The position numbers and the translations under genes are program-made. A stretch of DNA of 64,000 nucleotides from Escallonia rubra (Eukaryota > Streptophyta > Magnoliopsida > Escalloniales > Escalloniaceae). Below are positions 21,787-32,560 of this stretch, in pieces (position 1 is the first letter of the stretch; each line of letters begins with the position of its first letter). The stretch spans positions 33,310 through 97,309 of the forward strand of contig JAVXUO010000221.1 of assembly GCA_033065855.1 (NCBI GenBank), given 5' to 3'. A model generated the notes under the pieces. It did no database searches. It was given only the letters and a program-made list of their open reading frames with translations, and was not told where the DNA came from.

Positions 21787-22671
21787 TCAAAGATAAACCC
21801 CAAAAAGCTTCACAGGGGGACGCTGCACTTGAGGTTGCTGCTGCTGCGGTTGTGGTGGCTGAGCCGGGCGGCAGCGGCGAGACTGATGATCGAGGACTCG
21901 AAACCCAAACCGCTTTTCCGATGCGTCCCAAAAGAGTCCAATCTCATCCCCTTGCTGCAATTTCCTCCTCCTTACAAAATCCCTTGACCAGTTGTTACCA
22001 AACACGAAGCACCTGCTGGAAGCCCATTTCTTGAATGTCAAGAGGTGTTCTGTCCCAGAATCATAGTCCCAAACCTTGACCCTCACGCCCTCGGGAGTTT
22101 CCACATTCTTGACTGTTTCCACATCCCAGAAAGCCAAGATATTCTTCTCAACAGTTTTGGTGCTCAACATTAGCCTACACAGATGATTGCAGCCGCTAGT
22201 TTCCAGCGTTTTCTTGATCTTCCAGGGATTTTCATAGAGTTTCAGATAGTCGGCCGTGGTGAAAATCCTCAACCATCTGATTCCCCTGGTTTCATCACGT
22301 GGTGTTTCTTGCTTCTTCGTAGTAAGACCCACGTCCAAGAAAGCATGATCTTGACCTAGGGCAAGTTCTAAAGAAAGGACCTTAACCCATTTTCTCATCA
22401 CCAGATCGATGTTGTCGTCGCCGTCAATGTGATCGGAGAACTTTCTTTTACCGTTGTTGCCGACATTTTCTGGTTGTTGAGGAGGAAAGGGATGCGGTGT
22501 CATGGAAAAAGAAGAAGAAGTGGGTAACACCATTCTAATGGGATCAGCTATGAAAATCATCTTGCTCTTCTTCTGTTCCTTTTCTGTTGGTAGGGCACGA
22601 GAGAGGGGTTGCTGGGGATCCATGGATGATGAAGCAAAGAGAGGAAGATTTTCTTGGGGGTTCTTGGACAT
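21787..22671 (-). CDS. B3-domain transcription factor-like protein, copy 2
   Basis: 294 residues from the ATG at 22671, uninterrupted, with the layout of copy 1: basic KEQKKSK, LSLELAL (EAR-like), one B3 domain, and a Gln/Pro tail ending KLFGVYL. It differs from copy 1 at roughly 30 positions, including RKRVKS to RKWVKV before the EAR-like motif, which loses a basic residue, and charge changes in the B3 domain (H to D at residue 183, D to K at 253). The promoter is intact in appearance, with TATAAATA about 60 bp upstream of the ATG. It lies 15.6 kb from copy 1 and 14.6 kb from copy 3, all on the minus strand. Confidence 0.84.
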   Translation of the reverse strand: MSKNPQENLPLFASSSMDPQQPLSRALPTEKEQKKSKMIFIADPIRMVLPTSSSFSMTPHPFPPQQPENVGNNGKRKFSDHIDGDDNIDLVMRKWVKVLSLELALGQDHAFLDVGLTTKKQETPRDETRGIRWLRIFTTADYLKLYENPWKIKKTLETSGCNHLCRLMLSTKTVEKNILAFWDVETVKNVETPEGVRVKVWDYDSGTEHLLTFKKWASSRCFVFGNNWSRDFVRRRKLQQGDEIGLFWDASEKRFGFRVLDHQSRRCRPAQPPQPQQQQPQVQRPPVKLFGVYL

Positions 22672-22729
22672 GATGACCAAGTAATGAAAGACGGCAATTT
22701 GGGGGTTACTGGGACTGAACTTGAGGGTT

Positions 22730-22737
22730 TATTTATA
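22730..22737 (-). promoter_or_regulatory. TATA box of B3 gene 2
   Basis: TATAAATA on the minus strand, about 60 bp before the ATG and conserved in position with B3 gene 3. Confidence 0.7.
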
Positions 22738-22739
22738 GA

Positions 22740-23277
22740 CTGAGGTTGTACGTACTACAACAAAATTGGGATGCGCTTTATGGAATGCGTCCTATAAAGT
22801 GAGGTTCAGTACAAAATTGTGAAATTGGGATGGTTGGACGCTAATAAAGGGACGCTTTATGGAATGGGTCCTGTAAAGTGGAATATATATATATATTTTT
22901 TTGCTTCAAATAAAGTGGAATATATGGCGCTAAGCTAAAAGAAAAAAAATTTGCTGCACACCAAGAAGCAACCTCCTCCTATTGTCCCGCCACGTGGCAC
23001 TGTCTTATAGGTCCAGGAAACATTCCCTCATGGAGCTTGCACATGATATAGCTGGAAAGACTTAAAATCAATATGTACTATTCCAACTTCAATATGAAGT
23101 TGGAAGAGTACATATTGATTTTATAGTGCACAAATAAGGCAAGCTGAGGGTGTGTAGACTGTAGTGTCTAAGATTTTCAGCACTCAAGAGCATGACTCAT
23201 CATCTCAATCAATTTATTCCAAGATGAGTCGTCCTCAATTTATTCCAAGATGAGACGACTCATATGAGTCGTCTATG
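22740..23277. other. Noncoding flank between B3 gene 2 promoter and Tat fragment
   Basis: A repeated phrase (GACGCTTTATGGAATG..GTCCT.TAAAGTG) occurs near 22770 and 22842 after ACTACAACAAAA, possibly the end of a decayed transposon. A long hairpin (23064-23122) and short direct/inverted repeats with GATGAGTCGTC (23180-23275) follow. No gene. Confidence 0.5.
23064..23122. repeat. 27-bp inverted repeat hairpin with 5-base loop
   Basis: Arms 23064-23090 and 23096-23122 pair at 26 of 27 positions around the loop AATAT. The first 23 bases of the right arm (23096-23118) are identical to 16226-16248 and 30388-30410 within the two CACTA elements. Confidence 0.8.
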
Positions 23278-25935
23278 AGGACAACATTAGCCAACCAGGG
23301 CTGAACCCGTTAGCAATGTTGAGATGGTGTGTCACCAAGGCAGGATTCAATCCGGGCATTTCGTTGTAATTAACTCCATGCCAATACGTCGCGATATTCG
23401 CGGAGGAGAGTAATCAGCCCTTCTCTTCGCCCCGGGGCGAGTTTCGTGCCGATGTAGGTCAGTCGAGGTTCCTCGCCCGGGTCAGCCAGGTTAATTTTTT
23501 CAAGATCTTCGGCCTGCGGTCGAGGGCCGTCTTCATAGCAGGGTGGGGCAGCACCCGGGGTGAGCTCAGGGTCTGGCGAGCAATGCTCGGCCGTACAACA
23601 CCACTCTGTTTCCATAGGTAGGTCAGGGTCGAGGGGGCTAGGCGGCGAACCCCCCGGACACCGTCATAATTGGTAGATCACCCTTCCATCTTTGATGACG
23701 TGTTTGAAGGTGGCTTCAAACTTGTGTTTCTTGGACTTGGGGGATGAAGGCGAGGAATTGGTCGGGACAGCAGATGGCGCCGTCGAGGTTGATGCCTTGT
23801 TTCCGTTGCTTTTTTTTGGACCTGGACTTGGACTTGGTGGTTTGTCCCCACACAGCTCATCCCAATCTAGTAGTTTGGTGGAATGAATGTGAGTAGCATT
23901 CTCACCATCAGCAGCAAGCTCAGTGAAGAAGGAGGCCTCGGCGAAGTAAGACTCGGTACATTCGAAAGGGGCCTTGGTCGCGGGGATGGTTACTGCTACC
24001 TCATGTCCCGTAGGACTGGCCACCAGTTTCACACACTGGTGGTACGTCGAGGGAACAGCCTTGTTGGTATGAATCCAGGGTCGCCCAAGCAGGAGGTGGA
24101 AGGAAGACTCACTGTCTATCACGTGAAAAGTAGTGTCACAACGGACAGTTCCGACCATGAGGTCGACAGTGATGTGGCCAAGGGTGGACTGGGGGCCTTG
24201 CCCGAAGCCAGTAATTTTGACGGGGTCACAGATTATCCTCCTTGGTGGTATATCGGCCTGCTGCAAAGTGATGAGGGGGATGATGTTGATCGAGGCGCCA
24301 CCGTCTACCAAGGCGCGACGAAAGCCGGTGCCGTTAACAGTGCACTCAAGGTACAACGGCCGGTTATGGTGCTCAATTGGTGGTGAGTCCTCGTCTGAAA
24401 AAATGAATGCGGTGGAAGGGATATGTTTGAGCTCGGCCTGGGCGACGAAGCATTCGGGCCCCAGAACGGTGGTGACCTCGATCAAACAGTCCGAGAGATA
24501 AGTCCGCACTACGGGTGAAAACCCCATTTCATCAAAGAAGTCTTTGATCTTCGTCATTCGTCCAGCCGATGACACTGGCTGGGGGGTAGAAGGTACACAG
24601 GTTGTGACCATAGGGGAGACTTCCGCAGAAGCTTCGGGGACGGGTGACTCGACGTGGTCGGTAGTAACCATGAGCACCTGATGCTCGCGGTTGTTGTTGC
24701 CATGATTTGGGTACGGGTTCTTCCGCAGCTGTAGGTCGCCTGACGCGATCTTTCTTGCGAAGATAGCTCGCAATGCATTGCAGTTCTTGAGAGGATGGCC
24801 AAGGGCCTGGTGGTAGGGGCAGTAGTTAGGCCTGGTTCTTTCTTCGTCTGTGATGGGGATCCGTACAGGTGGCAATTTGGAGTTTTTATCATTGGCAACC
24901 CATTCTGTCAAGAGCCCTTTCACCGTATTCAAATCACATGGAAAGGCAGGCGGAGTCTCCTGCTATCGCCGTTTGTCAGAGCGTTGGTCCCCATCCGGGA
25001 TCTGACGCTTAAAACCAGTGTAATTATTGATGTTGCTGTTGCTGGTGCTGTTGTTGTTGCGCTGGGTGTTGGATGTGTCAGCTGAGGCCAGCAGCGCATT
25101 CTGCGGGCGAGGCCTCCATGTCTTGACATGACCGACCGTCTCGTAAGTACGCCGGGCTGTTTCCTTGAGGTGTCCCCATGACCTCAACTGTAGGTTCTCG
25201 ATATGCACACGGTAGATATCAGTCATGTTTTTGATGCATATGGGAACCAACGTCTCGTCCTTGCTGAAGTCCGTGCACTCAAGGCATTTGAGGTGGAAAC
25301 AATGCACGTACTCATTCAAGTCTTCCCCTTGGTTCTAGCGGATGCCAGCAATATCAACAACACTCACGCGTTCAGCCTCGTAATGGAACTTGTCTAAGAA
25401 CAACTGGACCATGTCGTTCCATGCGTGGACAGTCCCCGTAGGGATCTGGTGGTACCAAGTGTAGGCCAAGCCTGTAAGGGACTTGTGGAATTCCCTCAAC
25501 TTCAAGCTGTCTCCCGGGCCATACGGCTCCAATGAGCCTGCAAATCTCGTCAAAATGCTCACGGGCGTTGCCCTCGCGTCCGTTGAAGAGCACAAAGGCT
25601 GGTTGTTTGTACTTCGGGGGATAGGGTATGGTGGCAATATCACTAACATATGGTGCATGGCCTGTCAGGTGGGCAGAGGGATGATGCGTAGAATTTTGTG
25701 ACAAGCGATGGATGAGTGTCTCCAAGTCTGAACGAGTGACATAGTTGGGAGACGGGTCGTCATGGACGGTTAAATGGTGGTGGCTGGCTGGGATGCCGCG
25801 AGCTCCCGAGCCCCCAGAAGGAGCAACTTGGTGGACAGGTGCAACGGAGGGTTGATACATGACAGGGGCTTGTGGTGGTAGTTGTATATGGGCATGGGTG
25901 GTTGGGTGAGACATGTCCACTACTTGGCCAGCGGT
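23278..25935 (-). pseudogene. Tat-lineage retrotransposon fragment: gag-protease and start of RT region, minus strand
   Basis: Collinear with about 51140-53925 of the large Tat element and from the same family. Minus strand order: gag capsid region (25920-24963, with PAFVLFNGREGNAREH and YTWYHQIP), a C-x2-H-x5-H-x4-C knuckle (YCPYHQALGHPLKNC), and the aspartic protease (24932-23664, active site ALVDGGASINIIPL). A TGA then ends the frame at 23664-23666, followed by the linker to RT (23615-23370, ending REYRDVLAWS). Gag carries a frameshift near 25500-25650 and a TAG at about 25337. About 100 bp is deleted near 23296. Both ends are cut and there are no LTRs, so it is a dead fragment inserted only in unit 2. 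Confidence 0.88.
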
Positions 25936-26203
25936 AACTTAATTTATGCGTTGTATATAAAGATTTCATTTAATTGCGATAAAATGTGTGTCTATGACAA
26001 AGTACACACTTAAGGCATTTGTAGGGCACAAAAACTATAACTTGGCAACTTTTCCCCCCCAAAAGTGATGTTTTGTCTTCTTCGTTCTTTGTTATGCTGT
26101 GTAAAGCTTTTCCGTCATGTCCTTAATTACTGTGAGACTCTCAGGTATATCTTCCAGAATAAGAGATACCACATACATTGACTAAAAAGACTGAGCTCCT
26201 TTG
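25936..26203. other. Short noncoding stretch, right side shared with unit 3
   Basis: From about 26120 (TTACTGTGAGACTCT...) it matches 38085 onward, where an (AT)n array has expanded. No gene. Confidence 0.5.
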
Positions 26204-27456
26204 CCAAAAGTATCTCTTTGGTGGAGAATCACAATATTGTAGACGTTTCGGGGTGTCTCTCTTTGATGGCAGTAAACACGAGTTAATTCGGGTTAATAAC
26301 GACCATAATCTTGCTCTCGGCATGTAGAACTTCAACTCAAGATAATCATAGGCGTTCTTGAGAGCCTTTCCATGAAAATTTCTCGAAGTGGCTCTTTGTT
26401 TTTAAATCCAATGCGGTCTATTGTGGTAATATCTCTTGAGGTGGAAGGAGATTGGGATGAGTTTTATACCTCTTAGGATCTCTAGCCCTCAGCTTCTTAA
26501 GGAAGCCTACGTACTAACCCAGAGCTATGCTGGAGTAAGGTCGTAGTATTAAACCTCCTAGGATCTCTAGCCTTTATCTTCAAAATTCAAGACTGAATAT
26601 AACTGCCAATGGAAATTCGAACAACAAGACAATCAAAGAAGTTGGATTTCCTTAAAAACAAAAATTATTAGTGATTATGTGTGCAAGACCCTTTTTAACG
26701 AATGGTCATGCTCGAAGGGGCCAACTGTATGTACCACCCAACTAGATGAGTGTGAGTTAGCACGCATAACACAATATGTATAAATAGTAGACACAAGACA
26801 CATGTGTTACAAAATAGGCCAAACGTGTACGAAAGTCGGATAAATAGAAGAAAAACTAATTTAACTAAGCCTTATTACCCTTATATGGAACTGCAGATGT
26901 CTTCAAAGAAGGTAATAACTGCAGTTGTCTTCAAAGAAGGTAATATGTGCTTAAAGGTCTTTAGGGTCTATTAAGAGCTCTTAGAGCTGAAAAGTAGCTA
27001 AGTCATTGGGACTTGGCGAGGTTCTCATAATCAAGGCCATCATTGACTAATTAAGGTAAAGGAAAGTTGCTAAAGTCAGGAGAGACTAAGTTAAAGGACT
27101 CGAAAGAAAGAAATGTCAACAGGAGAACTAGCCTCGATAATTATTAGTCTCGAACGATATTTGCCTCGGATATGCTAGACATGAGCAACGTAGCTTTGAC
27201 GAAGTCAGACTAGGGAAAGCAAGGTCTCGAGCTACCTAGCGTTGGTTAAAACAGTAGACTTGGAAGAATGATGTGTAGATTTCATGTTTAACACGGAAGC
27301 GTTGTCTATTAATATCCCTCGTATCCAAGCAATTATTCAAACATGATTCTTTGAGACAGAAATAAAGCATTTTCTTCGCATGTATTTTGTCCTATATTTC
27401 ATAAAAAAATCACTTACAAACCAATAGCGACTTGCCTTAAAACCATCTAACTGGTT
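26204..27456. repeat. Shared noncoding block X, copy 2
   Basis: Nearly identical to 11449-12671. A short extra tandem copy of the CTGCAG.TGTCTTCAAAGAAGG segment is present near 26890-26942. It ends at the CACTA start exactly as in copy 1, so the CACTA insertion is older than the duplication. Confidence 0.75.
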
Positions 27457-27682
27457 CACTACAAGAAAAAGAACTTTTAGCGACGGATCAAAATTCGTCG
27501 CTAAAAGTGACTTTTAACGATGGATTTTTCGTCGGTAAAAGTCCGTCGCTAAAGACTTTTTCCGACAGAATTTGCGGTCGGTAAAGATTTTTAGCGACGG
27601 ACTTTTACCGGCAGATTATTACCGACGAAATTTCCGTCGCTAAATGTGATTTTCGTATTTTTTCTAATTCTTTTTTTTTGTA

Positions 27683-28792
27683 GAAACGCAGAATAACATA
27701 GATAATGAAAGTGTTCGTCACCCAGAGGTGAATACAGAAAGCAAAGTTCAGCTTTACACAACAGACTCCACCGAGAAAATAATACAAGAGTTAAGACAAA
27801 ACAAAATCCACAAACACAAAAGACGTACACAAAGCTAAGGAATTAAAGATCTTGTTGCGGCAAAAAGTCATGCACCCAGTCTTGAAAGACGTTGATACGT
27901 GCATGGCAGGCAAAAATAGCTAGTGATCTGGATTCCTTGAGCTGATGCGACGTGGCTTTGTCAAAACTAAACTGGTGGAAATCAGATAATACGAAGCAAA
28001 AGTCGTACATAATCGGAGCAGTGGTATCAGGGACATCCGCCGTGTCCGAAAGCTGATCAAGCAAAAACTTTGAAGATGTCAGTAATTTAATGTGCAACAA
28101 ATTTTTATTTTTTGCCTAAGAGAAGGCTGTAAGTAAGCCTTTAGAGAAGGCTGTCAAATTATCAGAAGCAAGAAAGGAAATTGCTGCGGAACCACAGCGA
28201 AACCCATTCTCAGACTGGCATCGTATCCCTAATCTCGCTTTTATAAGTGTTTTTGTTGAAACATGTATCAATGATCATATGTATGGATCTCGTCACATCG
28301 CACTCGCATCGGGGAGAGTCAAATCCGTAGAATTGATAATATTTGTACAAGTCTTTGGGCTCTTGTGTTTCCCGGAAGCTTCTCCTATATTCGTCGAGAG
28401 CGAGTTGATGCCATCGATCACACTTGAAGGCTGGAAGGGGATTTGTCTGAAGATGAGATTATTTCTATGAATCCAAATGCACCAGATAGTGGAGAAAATT
28501 TGAATGGTTTTGTTCCATAACGATTTTCGGCCCGATTGATTTTGAATCCAAGGTATCAGCCATTCTGTAAAGGATCTTCCAACATATCCACTTTGAAGAC
28601 CAGCTAGTCCTCCAAACCAGATTGGCCTCACTGCCGGGCAATTGAAGAATAAATGATCAACAGATTCGGTATCACTTAGGCAAATGGGACAAAGATCGGA
28701 GTTTGATATTGTGAGACGAAAAAGGTTTTGGTAGAGAGGTAGTCTATCCCACATAAGTTGCCATAGGAAAAAAATGATTTTTGAGGTTAGGG
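27683..28792 (-). mobile_element. 5'-truncated LINE fragment (RNase H-like and zf-RVT end)
   Basis: About 1.1 kb on the minus strand. The frame 28754-28293 contains the zinc-binding module found after plant LINE reverse transcriptases (CPICLSDTESVDHLFFNCP, then IWCIWIHRNNLIF). A further frame (28100-27843) resembles the following RNase H-like region. The flanks carry TTGTA on both sides (27678-27682, 28793-28797). CACTA copy A has the uninterrupted site at 12889-12893. The RT and endonuclease are missing, so it cannot move. Confidence 0.82.
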
Positions 28793-29170
28793 TTGTATCT
28801 TGCAGAATTATTTAAAAGGGTTTTAACGACGAACTTTTAGCAACGGTAAAAAATCCGTCGCTAAAGGGTATTAAAAGAGAAAACCCTACATCTTCTTCTT
28901 ATTTCCATCCGCCGTATTTCTTTCCCCTCGTCTCTCTCTCTCTCTCTCCCACAGTGCCCAACCCACCACCACCTATACCGCCGGCCTCCCACGCTAGCCA
29001 TTCCCACCCCCGCTACCACCCTTCCCCATTCACCCAACAACAAACTCAAGACTGCTACCCCCAAGCTGGACATTGACATTTCTCTCTCTCTCTCTCTCGC
29101 CGCCGACGTCTTCCACAGACCCTAATTCGGACCGTCAGATCTGTCATACCTATGCAAACAAGCAAAGACA

Positions 29171-29219
29171 ATGGGCTTCGGGAAGATCAAGGTCGCCAAT
29201 CCAATCATCGAGATGGACG
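29171..29219 (+). pseudogene. Captured exon 1 of NADP-isocitrate dehydrogenase (CACTA copy B)
   Basis: Encodes MGFGKIKVANPIIEMDG and ends at the GT donor 29220. It differs from copy A at two residues (R to G, V to I). After the donor a CA/CT microsatellite (29226-29296) has expanded compared with copy A. Confidence 0.85.
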
Positions 29220-29838
29220 GTATGAGACACACACACATACACACACACACACATTCTCTCTCTCTCTCTCTCTCTCTTTCTCTTTCTCTCTCTCACGCAC
29301 ATATGTAATCATTTTCCCTCTTCTTTACTTTCGATCTTTCATAAGATATGTGGATCTATCTCGTGTTAATTTGATTCATTTTAGTGTTTAGTAATTGATT
29401 CAATAAATACTCTCCCATCTCGTTAGATTTTTGCCCCCTTTGACTTTTGTGAATTCTTGGGTTATATTTAGTAATTGTCGACATTGACCTCTATCGTGCT
29501 TTTTACTGTAGATTGACTTGGCTAATGATAGGTATTTGATCTGTAATTGTTATTTGGGTTTGATTCAGTTTGCATCTACTTTAGTTATCCACAAAAAGTC
29601 ATGAAAGATGACGAATCTGATGAAAGAGAGGGAGTAATAATTCAGTTTGTCCAGTTTGTACACTTTTTCTCTGTTTAGAAAGCTAGTGGGGTTCTGTTTC
29701 TTTTATAGTATAGCAAGCCTCAACTTGATCTGCTTAGTTTTAAGAACACTCAGAAATTAGAATGAGGCTCCAGAAAGAAGGGATGTTTCTAAGGGTGGTT
29801 GCCCCTCTCTGTAAATTGAAATGAAATAGACGATCTCC

Positions 29839-30733
29839 ATGGCAGATCCTTCAGATTCCGTGATTTCTTCTCAAAACAAAAAAAAAAAACCAACAGCCAT
29901 TTGTGTGTATGTGTGTGTGGATATACGTGTGCGCCCACGTTTCAGCAGTTGTTGCTGCTACTGTTGGGTCTGCTGCTGCTTCTTTTTTATTCATCAACGT
30001 GATTTGCTTATTTGTTGTAGACAGTTTTCCACTTTTCCCGATGATCTGATTTTTTTAGTTTTAAGTGCTTGCTAGAGTCCATTTATTGAATATGTTATGT
30101 GTCTATTGTCTAAATTTGGGTTTCTGACTTACAATCACACAGAAACTTTATGTGTGATTGTAATTGTATATATGGTCGGAGGTTTGTCGTGGGAAGTCAC
30201 TGACCGTCAGATCGAAGACGCATTTAGCCGTTACGGCCAAAAAGTTGATGCTCGGGTTTGAAAATCGCTTTTATATTTTACTTTTTGTTAATGCCTCTGC
30301 TTAGTCTTTTCTTAATCATATGAATTTAGCCGTCGCTTGATTTTAACTTTCTAATTAATGCATATAACATGGGTCTTAAATATATGTGAAGTTGGAAGAG
30401 TACATATTGAATTGTTAGTTTTTTAGTTTCGTTAAACGATATGCTTCTTTTAATTTTGTTTTCCGCTCTTTTTAGAAAGAAGAAAATTGCACTGCTTCAT
30501 TGCGTGTTGTTTAAGGTCCTCATTTTTAAGGTTGCACCACTTAGAGAGATTCACATGGCTTATATGTTTGACTGACGAAGAGTACCTTTGATTTACTGAT
30601 AATACTATTTAATGACTTCGATTGGATCTGAATATGATTTGTTGCAGATGATAAACACTTTGATTCCAGCAGAGATGATGCTGTAAAAGAAATTGCTGAA
30701 ATGGAACTCAGAGTTGCGATAAATTGTCTGTGA
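29839..30733 (+). pseudogene. Captured RZ-1-like RNA-binding protein gene pieces (CACTA copy B)
   Basis: Same three pieces as copy A: MADPSDSVISS at 29839, half RRM at 30172-30255 (GGLSWEVTDRQIEDAFSRYG, donor GT at 30256), and the terminal piece 30648-30733. The RRM half here keeps FSRYGQKVDAR, closer to the family consensus than copy A (FSRYSQKVDAQ). The middle of the RRM is missing. Confidence 0.68.
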
Positions 30734-31403
30734 AACTTAATGAGCAGTTTTTGACCAGTTGAGAAAACGTTGTCCGATGAAACCTTATGTTCGATGTATT
30801 TGTTGTGTATATGTGTATGCTAAAAGGGTTCTTGGTACATATTTTTTCAGTTTCAACGAAACTTGTTATTTTATTTTTGAGAATTGTACGATGTGACTTA
30901 AAGGTTTAAATTATTGTTGGGTTGGTTGATTAGAATTATTTTTATTTTTTAAAAATAATAAAAATAAAAAACAGCCTATACAAGGAGAGATTTAGTGACG
31001 GAAATTTGTCGCTAAAAGTTCTTCTACAGATTGGTAAATATTTTAAAGATAAATTTTTAGCGACAAAATTAATATAGTTAAGGACCTTTTGCGACGGACT
31101 TTTAGTGACGGAATTTTGTCGCTAAAATTTTAAAAAAAGTTTTTCTCAAGAAATTTAGAAATCAGGAAAAATATTAAAAAGCTTTTAGCGACGGAATTTT
31201 CCGCAGCTAAAAATAATTAATTCCGTCGGTAAAAGTAAAGTTTTTTGACGGATCACTAATATCCGTCGCTAGTCTTTTAGCAACGGCTTTATCCGCAACG
31301 GATTTTTAGTGACGGACAGTCCGTCGCTAAAAGTCTTTTTTAACTGGAAGTGGACTTTTAGCGACGGAAAAATCCGTCGCTAAAAGTGATTTTTCTTGTA
31401 GTG

Positions 31404-32560
31404 TGTTGTAATACCTTGATTAAAGAGAGAAGTGATCCCATTACCTCGGATCTCACTTACTACTTACAGCCCTCTTTGAAGCTTTTTCGGGTTTATCATA
31501 AACCCCAAATTTGAAGCGAGATTGTATGTCTGTTATTAAGTTGTCTTATCACATGTACTATTACTTTATAGTACTAGTGAATTGAATTCTCAATTCACTA
31601 TTTAATTTACCACTTAGATTGTTCGTATGTTTTGTAAATTTTACTTAAACTGATGGAAGTATGGCTAGAATATATATCTTGGGGTGTATATTTGGACATT
31701 AAGTATAACTTGGACTGTCATGTTAGCTATTGCCCTAATAATTCTTCGTTACCGTGATTATGATGGTTTACTTGTTAATCTTACAAGAACTAATGGAAAA
31801 TCAATGGGAAACTGTTGATTAAATCATTTGATATGTCGAACTAGACTCTTATTATTGGATTTAAGACTTCTTTTTATATGGTATTGCCATGCTCATCTTA
31901 GTTGCTGCATATGAAAACATGAATAATCATAGTTTACACTTGGCGCACTGGATAAGAGTTCCGAATAGGATAAAAATAATCATATCGGCATTGATTGCAT
32001 TGCACTCATCACTAATCGTCTCCAAAGCACCCATCTCTACCGGCGACTCTCCTTACTGACCGTCTTTCTTTCTCCTTCATTCCGTCTTTCTTCTATTTCA
32101 ATCTGACTTACTTGTTTCTATCATGAATGGATACCTCTGACTAGTTATTGCTGAATGTATTAGCTTATGATTTTGCTGCATAGGAATGACTAGCTCTAAA
32201 GACAAAGGAAAAAGAAAAGTGTAGAGATTGATTCCAATGAAATGGGTTCTTAGATTACGTGGAGATGCCACAATGGATACAATCAAAGTCAGCTGCCAAT
32301 GATTGCATTGCACTCATCACTGATCGTCTCCAAAGCACCCATCTCTACTGCCGACCCTCCTTACTGACTGTCTTTCTTTCTCCTTCATTTCGTCTTTCTT
32401 CTCCTCCCTATATCCGTCTTTCTTCTATTTCAATCTGACTTACTTGTTTCTATCATGAATGGATACCTCTGACTAGGTATTGCTGAATGTATTAGCTTAT
32501 GATTTTGCTACATAGGAATGGCTAGCTCTAAAGACAAAGGAAAAAGAAAAGTGTAGAGAT
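31404..32560. repeat. Sequence right of CACTA copy B, shared with unit 1, including tandem duplication
   Basis: 31404-31987 matches 18290-18876. The two-copy tandem repeat at about 31990-32300 and 32300-32635 matches 18877-19520. No gene. Confidence 0.7.

Larger units (their letters stand above)
27457..31403 (+). mobile_element. CACTA transposon copy B
   Basis: CACTACAAGAAAAAG to ...TTTTTCTTGTAGTG, 3947 bp, with the same subterminal TTTTAGCGACGG arrays and the same captured genes as copy A. It lacks the solo LTR and Pack-MULE 2 but has a LINE fragment (27683-28792). The flanking sequence on both sides is also shared with copy A, showing duplication with the surrounding unit and not separate transposition. 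Confidence 0.92.

Noticed and set aside
23692..24501. Plus-strand frames over the Tat fragment
   Set aside because: Shadows of the minus-strand gag-protease frame.
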